A stretch of DNA of 64,000 nucleotides from Undibacter mobilis (GCF_003367195.1 NZ_QRGO01000001.1:2916884-2980883); one strand, 5' to 3'; numbered from the stretch's first letter, positions 54,680-63,221 are shown. Notes: generated by a model not told the origin, from the letters alone. Numbers and translations are program-made.

Positions 54680-55255
54680 ATGACAATATCCCGGCGCCAG
54701 ATGTTGCTCGCCACCGCGGCTATGTCGGCGCTGGCGGTGGCCCCGGCACGCGCGGCCGAGCCGATCCTGACGGATGACGGCCTCTACAAACAGCCCTGGT
54801 TCCTGGAGAGCTTCCTCGAACTCGCTGACGATCTCGACGAGGCGCAGAAGGCCGGCAAGCGCTTCGTCGTGATGTGGGAGCTCAAGGGCTGCCCGTATTG
54901 CAAGGAAACGCACTTCGTCAATTTCGCCCGCGACGACATTTCCAACTACATCAAGGCCAATTTCGTCGTCCTGCAGCTCAACATCATCGGCTCGCGAAAA
55001 GTGAAGGATTTCGACGGCCAGGAGCTATCCGAGAAGGAATTGGCGGCGAAATACGGCGTTCGCTTCACGCCGACCTTCCAGTTTTTCGATGAGAATGCCG
55101 CGGCGCTCAAGGGCCGCGAGCCGCCGAAGCGGGAAGTGGCGCGGGCGCCGGGCTATCTGCGGCCGGACGATTTCCTGGCGATGTTTCGCTTCGTGCGGGA
55201 TAAAGCCTATGTGGACAAGAGTTTCCGCGACTATTTGAAATCGCAGCCGGGCTGA
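54680..55255 (+). CDS. soxW: periplasmic thioredoxin SoxW
   Basis: A 191-aa exported thioredoxin-fold protein. Signal SRRQMLLATAAMSALAVAPARA (twin-Arg-like) then a thioredoxin domain with CPYC (C71, C74) in WELKGCPYCKETHF and a cis-Pro region VRFTPTFQFFDE. Family: SoxW, reduced by SoxV, which restores thiosulfate-oxidising activity. I start at ATG 54680 (AAAGG upstream); ATG 54665 is also in frame. It is about 4.7 kb from soxV, separated by the pot operon. Confidence 0.86.
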   Translation: MTISRRQMLLATAAMSALAVAPARAAEPILTDDGLYKQPWFLESFLELADDLDEAQKAGKRFVVMWELKGCPYCKETHFVNFARDDISNYIKANFVVLQLNIIGSRKVKDFDGQELSEKELAAKYGVRFTPTFQFFDENAAALKGREPPKREVARAPGYLRPDDFLAMFRFVRDKAYVDKSFRDYLKSQPG

Positions 55256-55347
55256 TTTCACAAATCGCTCTGTCGCAAAAATTTATGCCATGACGCACGC
55301 GGTCGGGAGTAATTCCGTCCGCGCTTCATGTTGCGTTGCGAAATTAC

Positions 55348-55363
55348 ATTCTTCGCTGTGAAT
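55348..55363. promoter_or_regulatory. ATTC-N8-GAAT dyad upstream of soxY
   Basis: ATTC-TTCGCTGT-GAAT, flanked by AC and ATG. It matches exactly the SqrR/ArsR operator pattern (ATTC-N8-GAAT) I recall from sulfide-responsive regulation. It is 86 bases upstream of the soxY start. A twin site is in front of soxC. Confidence 0.7.
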
Positions 55364-55449
55364 ATGAATTGACGTAACCGCCGTCACGGTTATGGTCGCT
55401 TAATGTGGAGCGGGCAGCCGCTTCGTGAGAATTTTCGGGAGGAGTCTCG

Positions 55450-55905
55450 ATGCAGCAAATCTCTCGCCGCACGGCCTTGGCGCTTGGCGCCGCCGGCGCG
55501 GCGTTTTCCGTTTTCGGCCTTGGTACGGGTGCGCAGGCCACGCCGGAAACGGCCGCCGCCGAAATCGCCAAATTCGCGGGCGGCAAGGCGCCGGTAGCCG
55601 GCAAGATCACCATCGAGCTTCCCGAAATCGCGGAGAACGGCAACACCGTGCCGCTCGCCATTTCCGTCGATGCGCCGATGACCGAGGATGATTACGTCAC
55701 CGACGTTCTTGTGCTGGCCGACGGCAACCCGAATCCGGGCGTCGCGACGTTCCACTTCACGCCGCTATCGGGCAAAGCCGACGCTTCCACCCGTATCCGC
55801 CTCGCCACCACGCAGAACATCGTGGTGACCGCGAAGACCAGCAAGGGCGCGGTCTACACCGCCTCGAAGCTGGTCAAGGTCACCATCGGCGGCTGCGGCG
55901 GCTGA
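55450..55905 (+). CDS. soxY: sulfur carrier protein SoxY
   Basis: Carrier of the sulfur substrate, 151 aa. Tat-type signal (SRRTALALGAAGAAFSVFGLGTGAQA), then an immunoglobulin-like domain, and the swinging arm ending in GGCGG where Cys149 carries the covalent sulfur intermediate. GGAGGAG gives the start. Start of soxYZ-XA-B. Confidence 0.96.
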   Translation: MQQISRRTALALGAAGAAFSVFGLGTGAQATPETAAAEIAKFAGGKAPVAGKITIELPEIAENGNTVPLAISVDAPMTEDDYVTDVLVLADGNPNPGVATFHFTPLSGKADASTRIRLATTQNIVVTAKTSKGAVYTASKLVKVTIGGCGG

Positions 55906-55932
55906 GCCAACACAGAGTTCGAGGAGGATCAC

Positions 55933-56256
55933 ATGGCGGACGCACCGAAAATCAGAGTGCCGAAGACGGCGAAGAAGGGCGAGATCGTCGAGATCAAGAC
56001 CCTGATGCCGCACATCATGGAGTCGGGTCAGCGCAAGGATAAGGATGGCAAGACTATCCCGCGCAAGATCATCAACAAATTCGTCGCCGAGTTTAACGGC
56101 AAGCCGGTGTTCTCGGCCGATATGGACCCGGCGATTGCCGCCAATCCGTATTTGCAGTTCAATGCGAAGGTGAACGAGAGCGGCACGTTCAAATTCTCGT
56201 GGACCGATGATGACGGCACCGTCACGACGTCGGAACAGAAGATCGAAGTCGCCTGA
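55933..56256 (+). CDS. soxZ: SoxZ, partner of the SoxY carrier
   Basis: A 107-aa protein without signal peptide that travels with SoxY by hitch-hiking export. Patterns KIRVPKTAKKGEIVEIKTLMPHIMESGQRKDKDGK and FTFSWTDDDG-like end are typical of SoxZ. It is 27 bases after soxY with GAGGAGG before the ATG. Confidence 0.96.
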   Translation: MADAPKIRVPKTAKKGEIVEIKTLMPHIMESGQRKDKDGKTIPRKIINKFVAEFNGKPVFSADMDPAIAANPYLQFNAKVNESGTFKFSWTDDDGTVTTSEQKIEVA

Positions 56257-56318
56257 CAACCGCCGCCGGAAGGCAACGCTGAGCGGCGGACTATGGTGTC
56301 AAGCTGGAGGACGAATTG

Positions 56319-57584
56319 ATGCGGGCAGGGATGTTGGCGGCTGGGGCGGCCGCCGTCGTGGCGTTGGTGGCCGGCGTGGTGACGCTGGTTGCGCCCGGCG
56401 CCTATGCGCAGGCCAAAAAAGAAGCGCCGCTGGTGACCGACGGCGACGCCGCGGCGCGACCGTGGAAGCGCTACAACGGCTGGCCCGCGCGCGACTATTC
56501 CAAGTTCAACACGCTGGCCAATCTCGCTTCGCCGCCGGCGCCGAAGGAGCCGCGCAAGATTGCTGGCCCCATCGTTGGCGATGCCAAGAAGGGTGCCGAG
56601 CTGGTCGCCGACCGCAATCGCGGCGGCTCGTGCCTGGCCTGCCATGTCATGGGTCCGGCTGGGGGCGCCAATCTGCCGGGCAACGTTGCGCCCGATCTGT
56701 CGGAGATCGGCAATGCCGGCCGCGAGGACGAGTGGCTGTTCAATTACATCAATGACGCTCGCGTCTATAATCCCGAGACGGTCATGCCGCCTTGGGGCAG
56801 CCACGGCCTGTTCACCGATGACGAAATCAAGGACATGGTCGCGTTCCTCAAGACGTTGAAGGCGCCGGCCGTGTTCAAGACCGCGCTCGACAATCCCGAG
56901 AAACGTTCGGCGCCGGTCGAAAAGCGCGAGAACCTTGATCCACTTGAAAATCCGGCCATGTGGGCCGTGGACAAGGCGCAGGAGCTCTGGAAGCAGAAAA
57001 CGTCGTCCGGTTTCTCCTGCAACACCTGCCACAGCGATCCGGCCAGCCAGTTCAAGACCTGGGCGGCGTCGATGCCGAAGTGGGAGCCGCGCGTCGGCAA
57101 GGTGCTCGGCGTCGAGGAGTTCGTCACCCGTCACGCCAAGGCGACGACCGGCGCCAACTGGCCGATGGAGACCGACGACAACCGGGTGATGTCGGTCTAT
57201 CTGCACTTCCTCGCCAACGGTCAGCCGATCAAGGTGGACACCGGCAGCGAAGGCGCCAAGGCGGCGCTGGCACGCGGCAAGGAACTGTCGGCGCGCAAGG
57301 TTGGCCAGCTCAACTTTGCCTGCACGGATTGCCACGGCATCTCGGCCAATAAGTGGATCCGCGGCCAGTGGCTCGGTGAGCCGAAGGGGCAGTACGATCA
57401 CTTCCCGACCTGGCGTACCAGCCTTCAGGCGATCTGGGATATCCGTCAGCGCTTCCAGTGGTGCTCGGTGAATATCCGCGGCGACGAACTGCCGCCGGAT
57501 GCCAAGGAATACGGCGATCTGGAGCTGTACCTGGCCTCTCAGAACGAAGGTTTGAAGCTCAGCGTGCCGGGCATCCGGCACTGA
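56319..57584 (+). CDS. soxXA: fused SoxX-SoxA, triheme cytochrome of thiosulfate oxidation
   Basis: SoxXA makes the first oxidative bond between thiosulfate and the SoxY cysteine. Here both subunits are one 421-aa chain. Residues 1-32 are a signal peptide. About 80-185 is SoxX-like: CLACH (105-109), then NPETVMPPWGSHGLFTDDEIKDMVAFLKTLK with Met as likely haem ligand. About 205-420 is SoxA-like: CNTCH (234-238), CTDCH (335-339), and Cys382 in FQWCSVNIRGDEL, the position of the haem-ligating, sulfur-bearing Cys of SoxA. In the characterised enzymes SoxX and SoxA are separate. Starts at ATG 56319 (GGAGG 5 bases before); the frame has no stop or repeated start between the halves. A repeat separates it from soxB. 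Confidence 0.9.
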   Translation: MRAGMLAAGAAAVVALVAGVVTLVAPGAYAQAKKEAPLVTDGDAAARPWKRYNGWPARDYSKFNTLANLASPPAPKEPRKIAGPIVGDAKKGAELVADRNRGGSCLACHVMGPAGGANLPGNVAPDLSEIGNAGREDEWLFNYINDARVYNPETVMPPWGSHGLFTDDEIKDMVAFLKTLKAPAVFKTALDNPEKRSAPVEKRENLDPLENPAMWAVDKAQELWKQKTSSGFSCNTCHSDPASQFKTWAASMPKWEPRVGKVLGVEEFVTRHAKATTGANWPMETDDNRVMSVYLHFLANGQPIKVDTGSEGAKAALARGKELSARKVGQLNFACTDCHGISANKWIRGQWLGEPKGQYDHFPTWRTSLQAIWDIRQRFQWCSVNIRGDELPPDAKEYGDLELYLASQNEGLKLSVPGIRH

Positions 57585-57589
57585 CCGTT

Positions 57590-57701
57590 GTCATTCCGGG
57601 ACGCGCTGCAGGCGCGCCCCGGAAGCCGGCGGCAAGTTTAGAAACATTGATGCGGCTCTGGATTCCGGCCCCGCACGCTGAGGCGTGCGTTCCGGAATGA
57701 C
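57590..57701. repeat. ~112-bp palindromic intergenic repeat, copy 5
   Basis: Starts GTCATTCCGGGAC and ends TCCGGAATGAC, with the inner GGATTCC. It lies inside the sox operon between soxXA and soxB, starting 5 bases after the soxXA stop and ending 16 bases before the soxB start. Confidence 0.8.
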
Positions 57702-57717
57702 GGGAGAGGAATGTCCG

Positions 57718-59406
57718 ATGATCACGCGCCGTGAGTTGCTGCAGGTGAGCGCCGCCACAGCCGCGCTGATGGCGGGGGGCGGATCGCTGACGCGCGCCTT
57801 TGCGCAGCAGAAGCTCACGCAGGAAGACCTCTTGAAATTCGACGCCTTCGGCAACGTGACGCTGCTGCACGTCACGGACATTCACGGTCAGCTGGTTCCG
57901 GTGTATTTCCGCGAGCCGACAGTGAACATCGGCGTCGGCGAGGCCAAGGGGCAGCCGCCGCATGTGACCGGCGCCGATTATCTCACGCGCTTCGGCATCG
58001 CGCCGAAATCGGCCGCCGCCTATGCGCTGACGGATCAGGATTTCACGGCGCTGGCCCAGAGCTATGGTCGCATCGGCGGGCTCGACCGGCTCGCGACTGT
58101 GATCGGGCAAGTGCGCGCCGAACGTGGGGACAAGGTGCTGCTGCTCGACGGCGGCGATACCTGGCAAGGCTCGCTCGGCGCCAATGCATCGAAGGGCCAG
58201 GACATGGCCGATTGCATGGCGCTCCTGAAACCGGACGCCATGACCGGCCATTGGGAGTTCACCTACGGCGAAGACCGGGTGAAAGAACTGATCGACAAAC
58301 TCGGCTTTTCCTTCCTCGCGCTCAACGTGCGCGACACCGAATGGAACGAGCCGGTGTTCGATGCCTTCAAGATGTTCGACAAGGGGGGCGTCAAGGTCGC
58401 GGTGCTGGGTCAGGCCTTTCCCTATACGCCGGTCGCCAATCCGCGCTGGATGATTCCGAAATGGTCGTTCGGTATCCGCGAGGAGGAAGTCCGCGCCCAG
58501 GTCGAGAAGGCGCGCAAGGCCGGCGCGCAGCTTATCGTGCTGCTGTCGCACAACGGTTTCGATGTCGACCGCAAGCTCGCCGCGCGGGTCGAAGGCATCG
58601 ATGTCATTCTCACAGGCCACACCCACGACGCACTGCCGGAGCCGGTCAAGATTGGCAACACGCTGCTGATTGCCTCGGGCAGCCACGGCAAGTTCGTGTC
58701 GCGGCTCGATCTCGACGTGCAAGGCGGCGTGGTCAAAGGCTTCCGCTACAAGCTCATTCCTTTGTTCGCCGATGTCATCAAGCCCGATACGGCGATGAGC
58801 GCGGCGATCGGGAAGGCGCGGGCGCCTTATGCGAAGGATCTGGCGCGCGTTGTCGGACAAACCGAGTCGCTTTTGTATCGTCGCGGCAACTTCAACGGCA
58901 CCTTTGACGACCTCATTTGCGACGCGCTGCTGAAAGAACGTGATGCCGAGATCGCGCTGTCACCGGGCTTCCGCTGGGGCACCAGCGTGCTGCCGGGCGC
59001 GCCGATCACCGTCGAGGACATCCACAACGCCACCGCGATCACCTATCCGCAGGTCTACCGCCTGCCGATGACCGGAGAGCGGCTCAAGGAAGTGCTCGAG
59101 GACGTCGCCGACAACCTGTTCAACCCCGATCCCTATTATCAGCAGGGCGGCGACATGGTTCGCTGTGGCGGCCTCAGCTATGCGATCGACGTGTCGAAAC
59201 CGATCGGCAGTCGTATCTCGGACATGACCTTGCTGAAGACCGGGAAGCCGCTCGATCCCAAACGCGAATACACCGTCGCCGGCTGGGCCAGCGTCAACGA
59301 GGGCACGCAAGGCCCGCCGGTGTGGGAACTCGTTGAGCGCTATATCGCAGCGCAAAAGACCGTGCGTGTCGCGCCGAATACGCGCGTGAAAATCACCGGC
59401 ATGTGA
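57718..59406 (+). CDS. soxB: SoxB, thiosulfohydrolase
   Basis: Dimanganese enzyme releasing sulfate from the SoxY-bound sulfonate, 562 aa. Tat-type N-terminus (ITRRELLQVSAATAALMAGG), DIHGQL (54-59), GGDTWQGS, the diagnostic GHWEFTYG (177-184), LSHNGFDVD and GHTHDALP, and the 5'-nucleotidase-like C-domain. Good ribosome site (GAGAGGA) right after the palindromic repeat. The stop is followed by a 145-base gap that carries an operator. Confidence 0.97.
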   Translation: MITRRELLQVSAATAALMAGGGSLTRAFAQQKLTQEDLLKFDAFGNVTLLHVTDIHGQLVPVYFREPTVNIGVGEAKGQPPHVTGADYLTRFGIAPKSAAAYALTDQDFTALAQSYGRIGGLDRLATVIGQVRAERGDKVLLLDGGDTWQGSLGANASKGQDMADCMALLKPDAMTGHWEFTYGEDRVKELIDKLGFSFLALNVRDTEWNEPVFDAFKMFDKGGVKVAVLGQAFPYTPVANPRWMIPKWSFGIREEEVRAQVEKARKAGAQLIVLLSHNGFDVDRKLAARVEGIDVILTGHTHDALPEPVKIGNTLLIASGSHGKFVSRLDLDVQGGVVKGFRYKLIPLFADVIKPDTAMSAAIGKARAPYAKDLARVVGQTESLLYRRGNFNGTFDDLICDALLKERDAEIALSPGFRWGTSVLPGAPITVEDIHNATAITYPQVYRLPMTGERLKEVLEDVADNLFNPDPYYQQGGDMVRCGGLSYAIDVSKPIGSRISDMTLLKTGKPLDPKREYTVAGWASVNEGTQGPPVWELVERYIAAQKTVRVAPNTRVKITGM

Positions 59407-59482
59407 AACGCCTGTGCTTGTATGCGCAGTGCGGCGATAAAATAATTCTTCGAAAGTGTGAACTGCGGCAAGTTTTCTATAC

Positions 59483-59498
59483 ATTCTGCAAGTCGAAT
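59483..59498. promoter_or_regulatory. ATTC-N8-GAAT dyad upstream of soxC
   Basis: ATTC-TGCAAGTC-GAAT flanked by AC on the left and ATG on the right, the same 13 conserved bases as the soxY site, with an unrelated 8-base centre. An AT-rich TTTTCTATAC element directly before it could be a -10 region. It suggests an internal promoter for soxCDEF. Confidence 0.7.
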
Positions 59499-59551
59499 AT
59501 GATAAGAGCGACCCAAGGCTCTGGTAATGGGCCGTGCAGTGGAGGGCGCTG

Positions 59552-60814
59552 ATGAACCATTCCGACGATCCGCCGCGTCCATCGCGCCGCCGTTTATTGG
59601 CCGGCGCCGCGGGCCTTGCCGCTGCTGGCGTGGTCGGCCGTGCGCGGGCCAATGACGCAAACCTGCCGCCGAACGTTGCCAGTTGGAGCAAGACCCTGGG
59701 CGATGGCGTCGGGGTGCGGCCCTACGGCAAACCATCCCCCTTCGAAAAGGATGTGGTTCGCCGCGACGTGCAGTGGCTCACCGCAAGCCGCGAGTCGTCG
59801 GTCAGCTTCACGCCGCTGCATGATCTTGACGGCATCATCACGCCGAACGGGCTCTGCTTCGAGCGTCACCATGGCGGCATCACTGAAATCGATCCGCACG
59901 ATTATCGCCTGATGCTCCACGGCCTGGTGGACAAGCCGCTGATCTTCACGCTTGAGGACTTGAAGCGCCTTCCGCGCGTCAACCGTATTTATTTCCTCGA
60001 ATGCGCCGCCAATTCCGGCATGGAGTGGCGCGGCGCGCAGCTCAACGGCTGCCAATACACCCACGGCATGATCCATTGCGTGATGTATACGGGCGTGCCG
60101 CTCAAGCTGTTGCTGGAGCAGGCCGGCCTCAAGACCAACGCCAAGTGGCTGCATGTGGAAGGCGGCGATTCATCCGGCATGAACCGCTCGCTGCCGCTCC
60201 ATAAGGCGCTCGACGACTGCATGATCGCCTATCGCCAGAACGGCGAGATGCTGCGGCCGGAGCAGGGCTATCCAGTGCGGCTCGTGGTGCCGGGCTGGGA
60301 AGGCAATATCTGGATCAAGTGGCTGCGTCGTATCAAGGTCGGCGACGAGCCCTGGTACACGCGCGAGGAAACCTCGAAGTACACAGACCTCCTCGAGAAC
60401 GGCAAGGCGCGTAAATTCACCTTCGAGATGGATGCGAAGTCGGTGATCACCTCGCCGTCGCCGCAGGTGCCGGTGAAGGGCAAGGGCTTTCTCGTCATCT
60501 CGGGGCTGGCCTGGTCCGGCCGCGGCAAGGTCACGCGTGTGGATGTCTCGCTCGATGGTGGCCGCAACTGGCGCACGGCGAAGATCGACGGGCCGGTGCT
60601 CGACAAGTCCTGTGTCCGTTTCTACGCCGAGACCGAATGGAACGGGCAGGAACTGCTGCTGCAATCGCGCGCCATGGACGACACCGGCTATGTGCAGCCG
60701 ACCAAGGACGATCTGCGCAAGATACGCGGCGTCAACTCGATCTATCACAACAACGGCATCCAGACCTGGGCGGTCAAGCCAAACGGGGAGGTCGAGAATG
60801 TCGAAGTGGGCTAG
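59552..60814 (+). CDS. soxC: SoxC, sulfane dehydrogenase molybdenum subunit
   Basis: Molybdopterin protein of the sulfite-oxidase family, 420 aa, oxidising the sulfane sulfur on SoxY. Twin-Arg signal (RPSRRRLLAGAAGLAAAG), molybdenum-ligating C151 in YFLECAANSG, the GGDSSGMNRSLPL and GYPVRLVVPGWEGNIWIKWLRRI segments and a C-terminal Mo-co dimer domain. ATG 59552 follows GGAGGGCGC. The presence of SoxCD means thiosulfate can be oxidised fully to sulfate without sulfur globules. Confidence 0.95.
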   Translation: MNHSDDPPRPSRRRLLAGAAGLAAAGVVGRARANDANLPPNVASWSKTLGDGVGVRPYGKPSPFEKDVVRRDVQWLTASRESSVSFTPLHDLDGIITPNGLCFERHHGGITEIDPHDYRLMLHGLVDKPLIFTLEDLKRLPRVNRIYFLECAANSGMEWRGAQLNGCQYTHGMIHCVMYTGVPLKLLLEQAGLKTNAKWLHVEGGDSSGMNRSLPLHKALDDCMIAYRQNGEMLRPEQGYPVRLVVPGWEGNIWIKWLRRIKVGDEPWYTREETSKYTDLLENGKARKFTFEMDAKSVITSPSPQVPVKGKGFLVISGLAWSGRGKVTRVDVSLDGGRNWRTAKIDGPVLDKSCVRFYAETEWNGQELLLQSRAMDDTGYVQPTKDDLRKIRGVNSIYHNNGIQTWAVKPNGEVENVEVG

Positions 60815-61466
60815 TCTCCTCGCCGCGGCTGCATTGGCGGTTAGCGCGTCCGCCTTCGCCCAGTCTCCCAAACCGCAGAACTACGGCATCGGCACTCAGG
60901 CCACGCCGGAGCAGATCGCCGGCTGGGATATCGACGTTCGTCCCGATGGCGTCGGTCTGCCGCCGGGCAAGGGTTCGGTGAAGGATGGCGAGAAGGTCTA
61001 TCTGGAGCGTTGCGCTGCCTGCCACGGCGAGTTCGGCGAAAGCGCCGGGCGCTGGCCGCAACTGGCCCAAGGCAAGGGCACGCTGGCCACTCATGATCCG
61101 GTCAAGACGGTCGGTTCGTACTTTCCTTATGCGGCGAGCTTTTTCGACTATATCCGCCGCGCCATGCCCTTCGGCGATGCGCAGTCGCTGAGCAATAACG
61201 AGATTTACGCCGTCACCGCCTTCATCCTGAATCTCAACGACATCGTTGACGACAATTTCGTGCTGTCGAAGGAGACCTGGTCGAAGGTCAAGATGCCGAA
61301 CGAAGGTGGGTTCTTCGACGATGACCGCAAGGTCGCGGAGAAAGCGTTCTGGAATTCGAAGCCGTGCATGAAGGATTGCCGGCCGCCGGTAAAAATCACG
61401 GGGCATGCTTCTGTCATCGACGTGACGCCGGACGACAAATCCATCCGCAAGGGCGGCGTCGAATAG
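60798..61466 (+). CDS. soxD: SoxD-type c cytochrome, short single-haem form
   Basis: Electron acceptor subunit of the sulfane dehydrogenase, 222 aa. Signal ASLLAAAALAVSASAFAQ, one haem site CAACH (72-76) and a likely axial Met in RRAMPFGD. There is a second Cys pair CMKDC (190-194) that lacks the His for a haem. Known SoxD proteins (Paracoccus) are about 380 aa with two haems, so this one lacks the second domain. It overlaps the end of soxC by 17 bases, which fits tight coupling. Confidence 0.85.
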   Translation: MSKWASLLAAAALAVSASAFAQSPKPQNYGIGTQATPEQIAGWDIDVRPDGVGLPPGKGSVKDGEKVYLERCAACHGEFGESAGRWPQLAQGKGTLATHDPVKTVGSYFPYAASFFDYIRRAMPFGDAQSLSNNEIYAVTAFILNLNDIVDDNFVLSKETWSKVKMPNEGGFFDDDRKVAEKAFWNSKPCMKDCRPPVKITGHASVIDVTPDDKSIRKGGVE

Positions 61467-61569
61467 AATTTCCTTCGCTGCGACATTTTGCCAAGGCGTT
61501 GATAGCAATAAGAAATTGGGCAGCATGGGGCGCCATGCCAAGCTCATCGCGACCGGGGAGGCGGAAGCA

Positions 61570-61935
61570 ATGCGTCGTCTGGCGCAGGCGCGGTTGCGCA
61601 GGATTGATCGTTCGGCATGGGGGAGCGGCGCCGCTGCTGTCCTGATGGCCGTCGTTGCTCTGTCCACAATGGCCACATCCAGCGCCGCCACGGCCGGCGA
61701 TATCGAACTCGGCCGTTACCTGTCGTCCGAATGCACGACCTGTCACGGGGCCGCCAAAACCGACAGCACCATTCCGCCCATTCATGGACTCGACCAGAAG
61801 CATTTCGTCGAGGTTCTCAAAGCCTATCGTGCCAAATCGCTGCCGAATGAGGCGATGCGGACGGTCGCCGGCCGTTTGCAGGACGACGACATCGCAGCGC
61901 TGGCTGCTTATTTCGCCGCGGCCAAGCCGCGGTAA
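61570..61935 (+). CDS. soxE: small c-type cytochrome, SoxE/FccA-like
   Basis: A 121-aa exported monohaem cytochrome c with CTTCH (55-59), a signal (AAAVLMAVVALSTMATSSAA) and likely Met ligand in LPNEAMRTVAG. ATG 61570 follows GGGGAGG. It lies 14 bases upstream of the flavoprotein gene and would be the electron acceptor of that pair, as in flavocytochrome c; the symbol is by context. Confidence 0.82.
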   Translation: MRRLAQARLRRIDRSAWGSGAAAVLMAVVALSTMATSSAATAGDIELGRYLSSECTTCHGAAKTDSTIPPIHGLDQKHFVEVLKAYRAKSLPNEAMRTVAGRLQDDDIAALAAYFAAAKPR

Positions 61936-61949
61936 TCACGGGGGAGATC

Positions 61950-63221
61950 ATGACTGAACTCACACGTCGTCACTTCGGATTGCTGGCCGGCGCTTCGCTG
62001 TCCTCGTTGGCCATGCCCGGCCTGGTCCTTGCGCAGGGCAAGCCCAAGGTCGTCGTCATCGGCGGCGGGCCGGGCGGCGGCACCGCCGCGCGCTATATTG
62101 CCAAGGAGTCCAATGGCGCCATCGACGTGACCCTGATCGAGCCGCAGAAGACTTTCACCACCTGCTTCTTCTCCAATCTCTATGTGGGCGGCTTCCGCGA
62201 CTACAAATCGCTGACGCACAATTACGACAAGGTGAAGAAGAGCGGCGTCAAGGTCGTGCATGCGGTCGCGACCGCGATCGACCGCGACAAGAAACAGGTC
62301 GTCATCGCCGGCGGCCAGCGCATTCCCTACGACCGGTTGCTGGTGGCGCCGGGCATCGATCTCAAGTTCGATTCCGTGCCGGGCTATTCGGAAGCCGCCG
62401 CCGAGATCATGCCGCACGCCTGGAAGCCGGGCGCGCAGACGCAGTTGCTGGTCAAGAAACTCAACGCGCTCAAGGACGGCGACCAGATCGTCATGATCGC
62501 GCCGCCGAACCCGTATCGCTGCCCGCCGGGCCCCTATGAGCGGGTGTCGATGTTCGCCCATGTGCTCAAGAAGAAGGGCTACAAGAAGTCGCGTATCATC
62601 GTGCTCGATCCCAAGCCGAACTTCTCCAAGCAGGCGGTGTTCGCCGAAGGCTGGGAGAACCATTATCCCGGCATGATCGAATGGCAGGATCCGAAGATGC
62701 ATGGCGGCATCAAGGGCGTCGATGCCAAGGCCGGCACGGTGAAGACGGATCTCGCCGACTACAAGGCGGCGCTGGTCAACGTCATTCCGGCGCAGTGGGC
62801 CGGCAAGATCGCGCGCGACGCCAACCTGACCAATGCCTCCGGCTACTGCCCGATCGATGCCGCGTCGATGAAGTCCACCGTCGATCCGAACATCTTCGTG
62901 GTCGGCGATGCGTCGATCGCCGGCGAAATGCCGAAGTCGGCCTTCTCGGCGAACAGTCAGGCCAAGGTCGCCGCGATGATCATCCGCTCGGAGCTGACGC
63001 AGTCGCGGGCCTTCCCGGCGCGTTATTCCAACACCTGCTGGAGCCTGATTGCGCCGGACGATGATATCAAGGTCGGCGCCAGCTATGAGCCGAAGGACGG
63101 CGCCATCAAGGCGACCAGCACCTTCGTCAGCCAGAAGAACGAGGCGGCCGATCTGCGCAAGCAGAACTACAAGGAGTCGGTCGACTGGTATAACGGCATC
63201 ACGGCCGACATTTTCGGCTGA
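61950..63221 (+). CDS. soxF: SoxF, flavocytochrome c-type sulfide dehydrogenase flavoprotein
   Basis: Periplasmic FAD protein oxidising sulfide, 423 aa. Tat signal (TRRHFGLLAGASLSSLAM), dinucleotide loop GGGPGGGTAARY (38-49), C72 in TTCFFSN as the likely covalent flavin Cys, and C191 (YRCPPGPYERVS) and C363 (NTCWSL) as the redox disulfide of FccB. C-terminal FCSD-binding region. Closes the sox run; convergent with the lytic transglycosylase. Confidence 0.93.
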   Translation: MTELTRRHFGLLAGASLSSLAMPGLVLAQGKPKVVVIGGGPGGGTAARYIAKESNGAIDVTLIEPQKTFTTCFFSNLYVGGFRDYKSLTHNYDKVKKSGVKVVHAVATAIDRDKKQVVIAGGQRIPYDRLLVAPGIDLKFDSVPGYSEAAAEIMPHAWKPGAQTQLLVKKLNALKDGDQIVMIAPPNPYRCPPGPYERVSMFAHVLKKKGYKKSRIIVLDPKPNFSKQAVFAEGWENHYPGMIEWQDPKMHGGIKGVDAKAGTVKTDLADYKAALVNVIPAQWAGKIARDANLTNASGYCPIDAASMKSTVDPNIFVVGDASIAGEMPKSAFSANSQAKVAAMIIRSELTQSRAFPARYSNTCWSLIAPDDDIKVGASYEPKDGAIKATSTFVSQKNEAADLRKQNYKESVDWYNGITADIFG

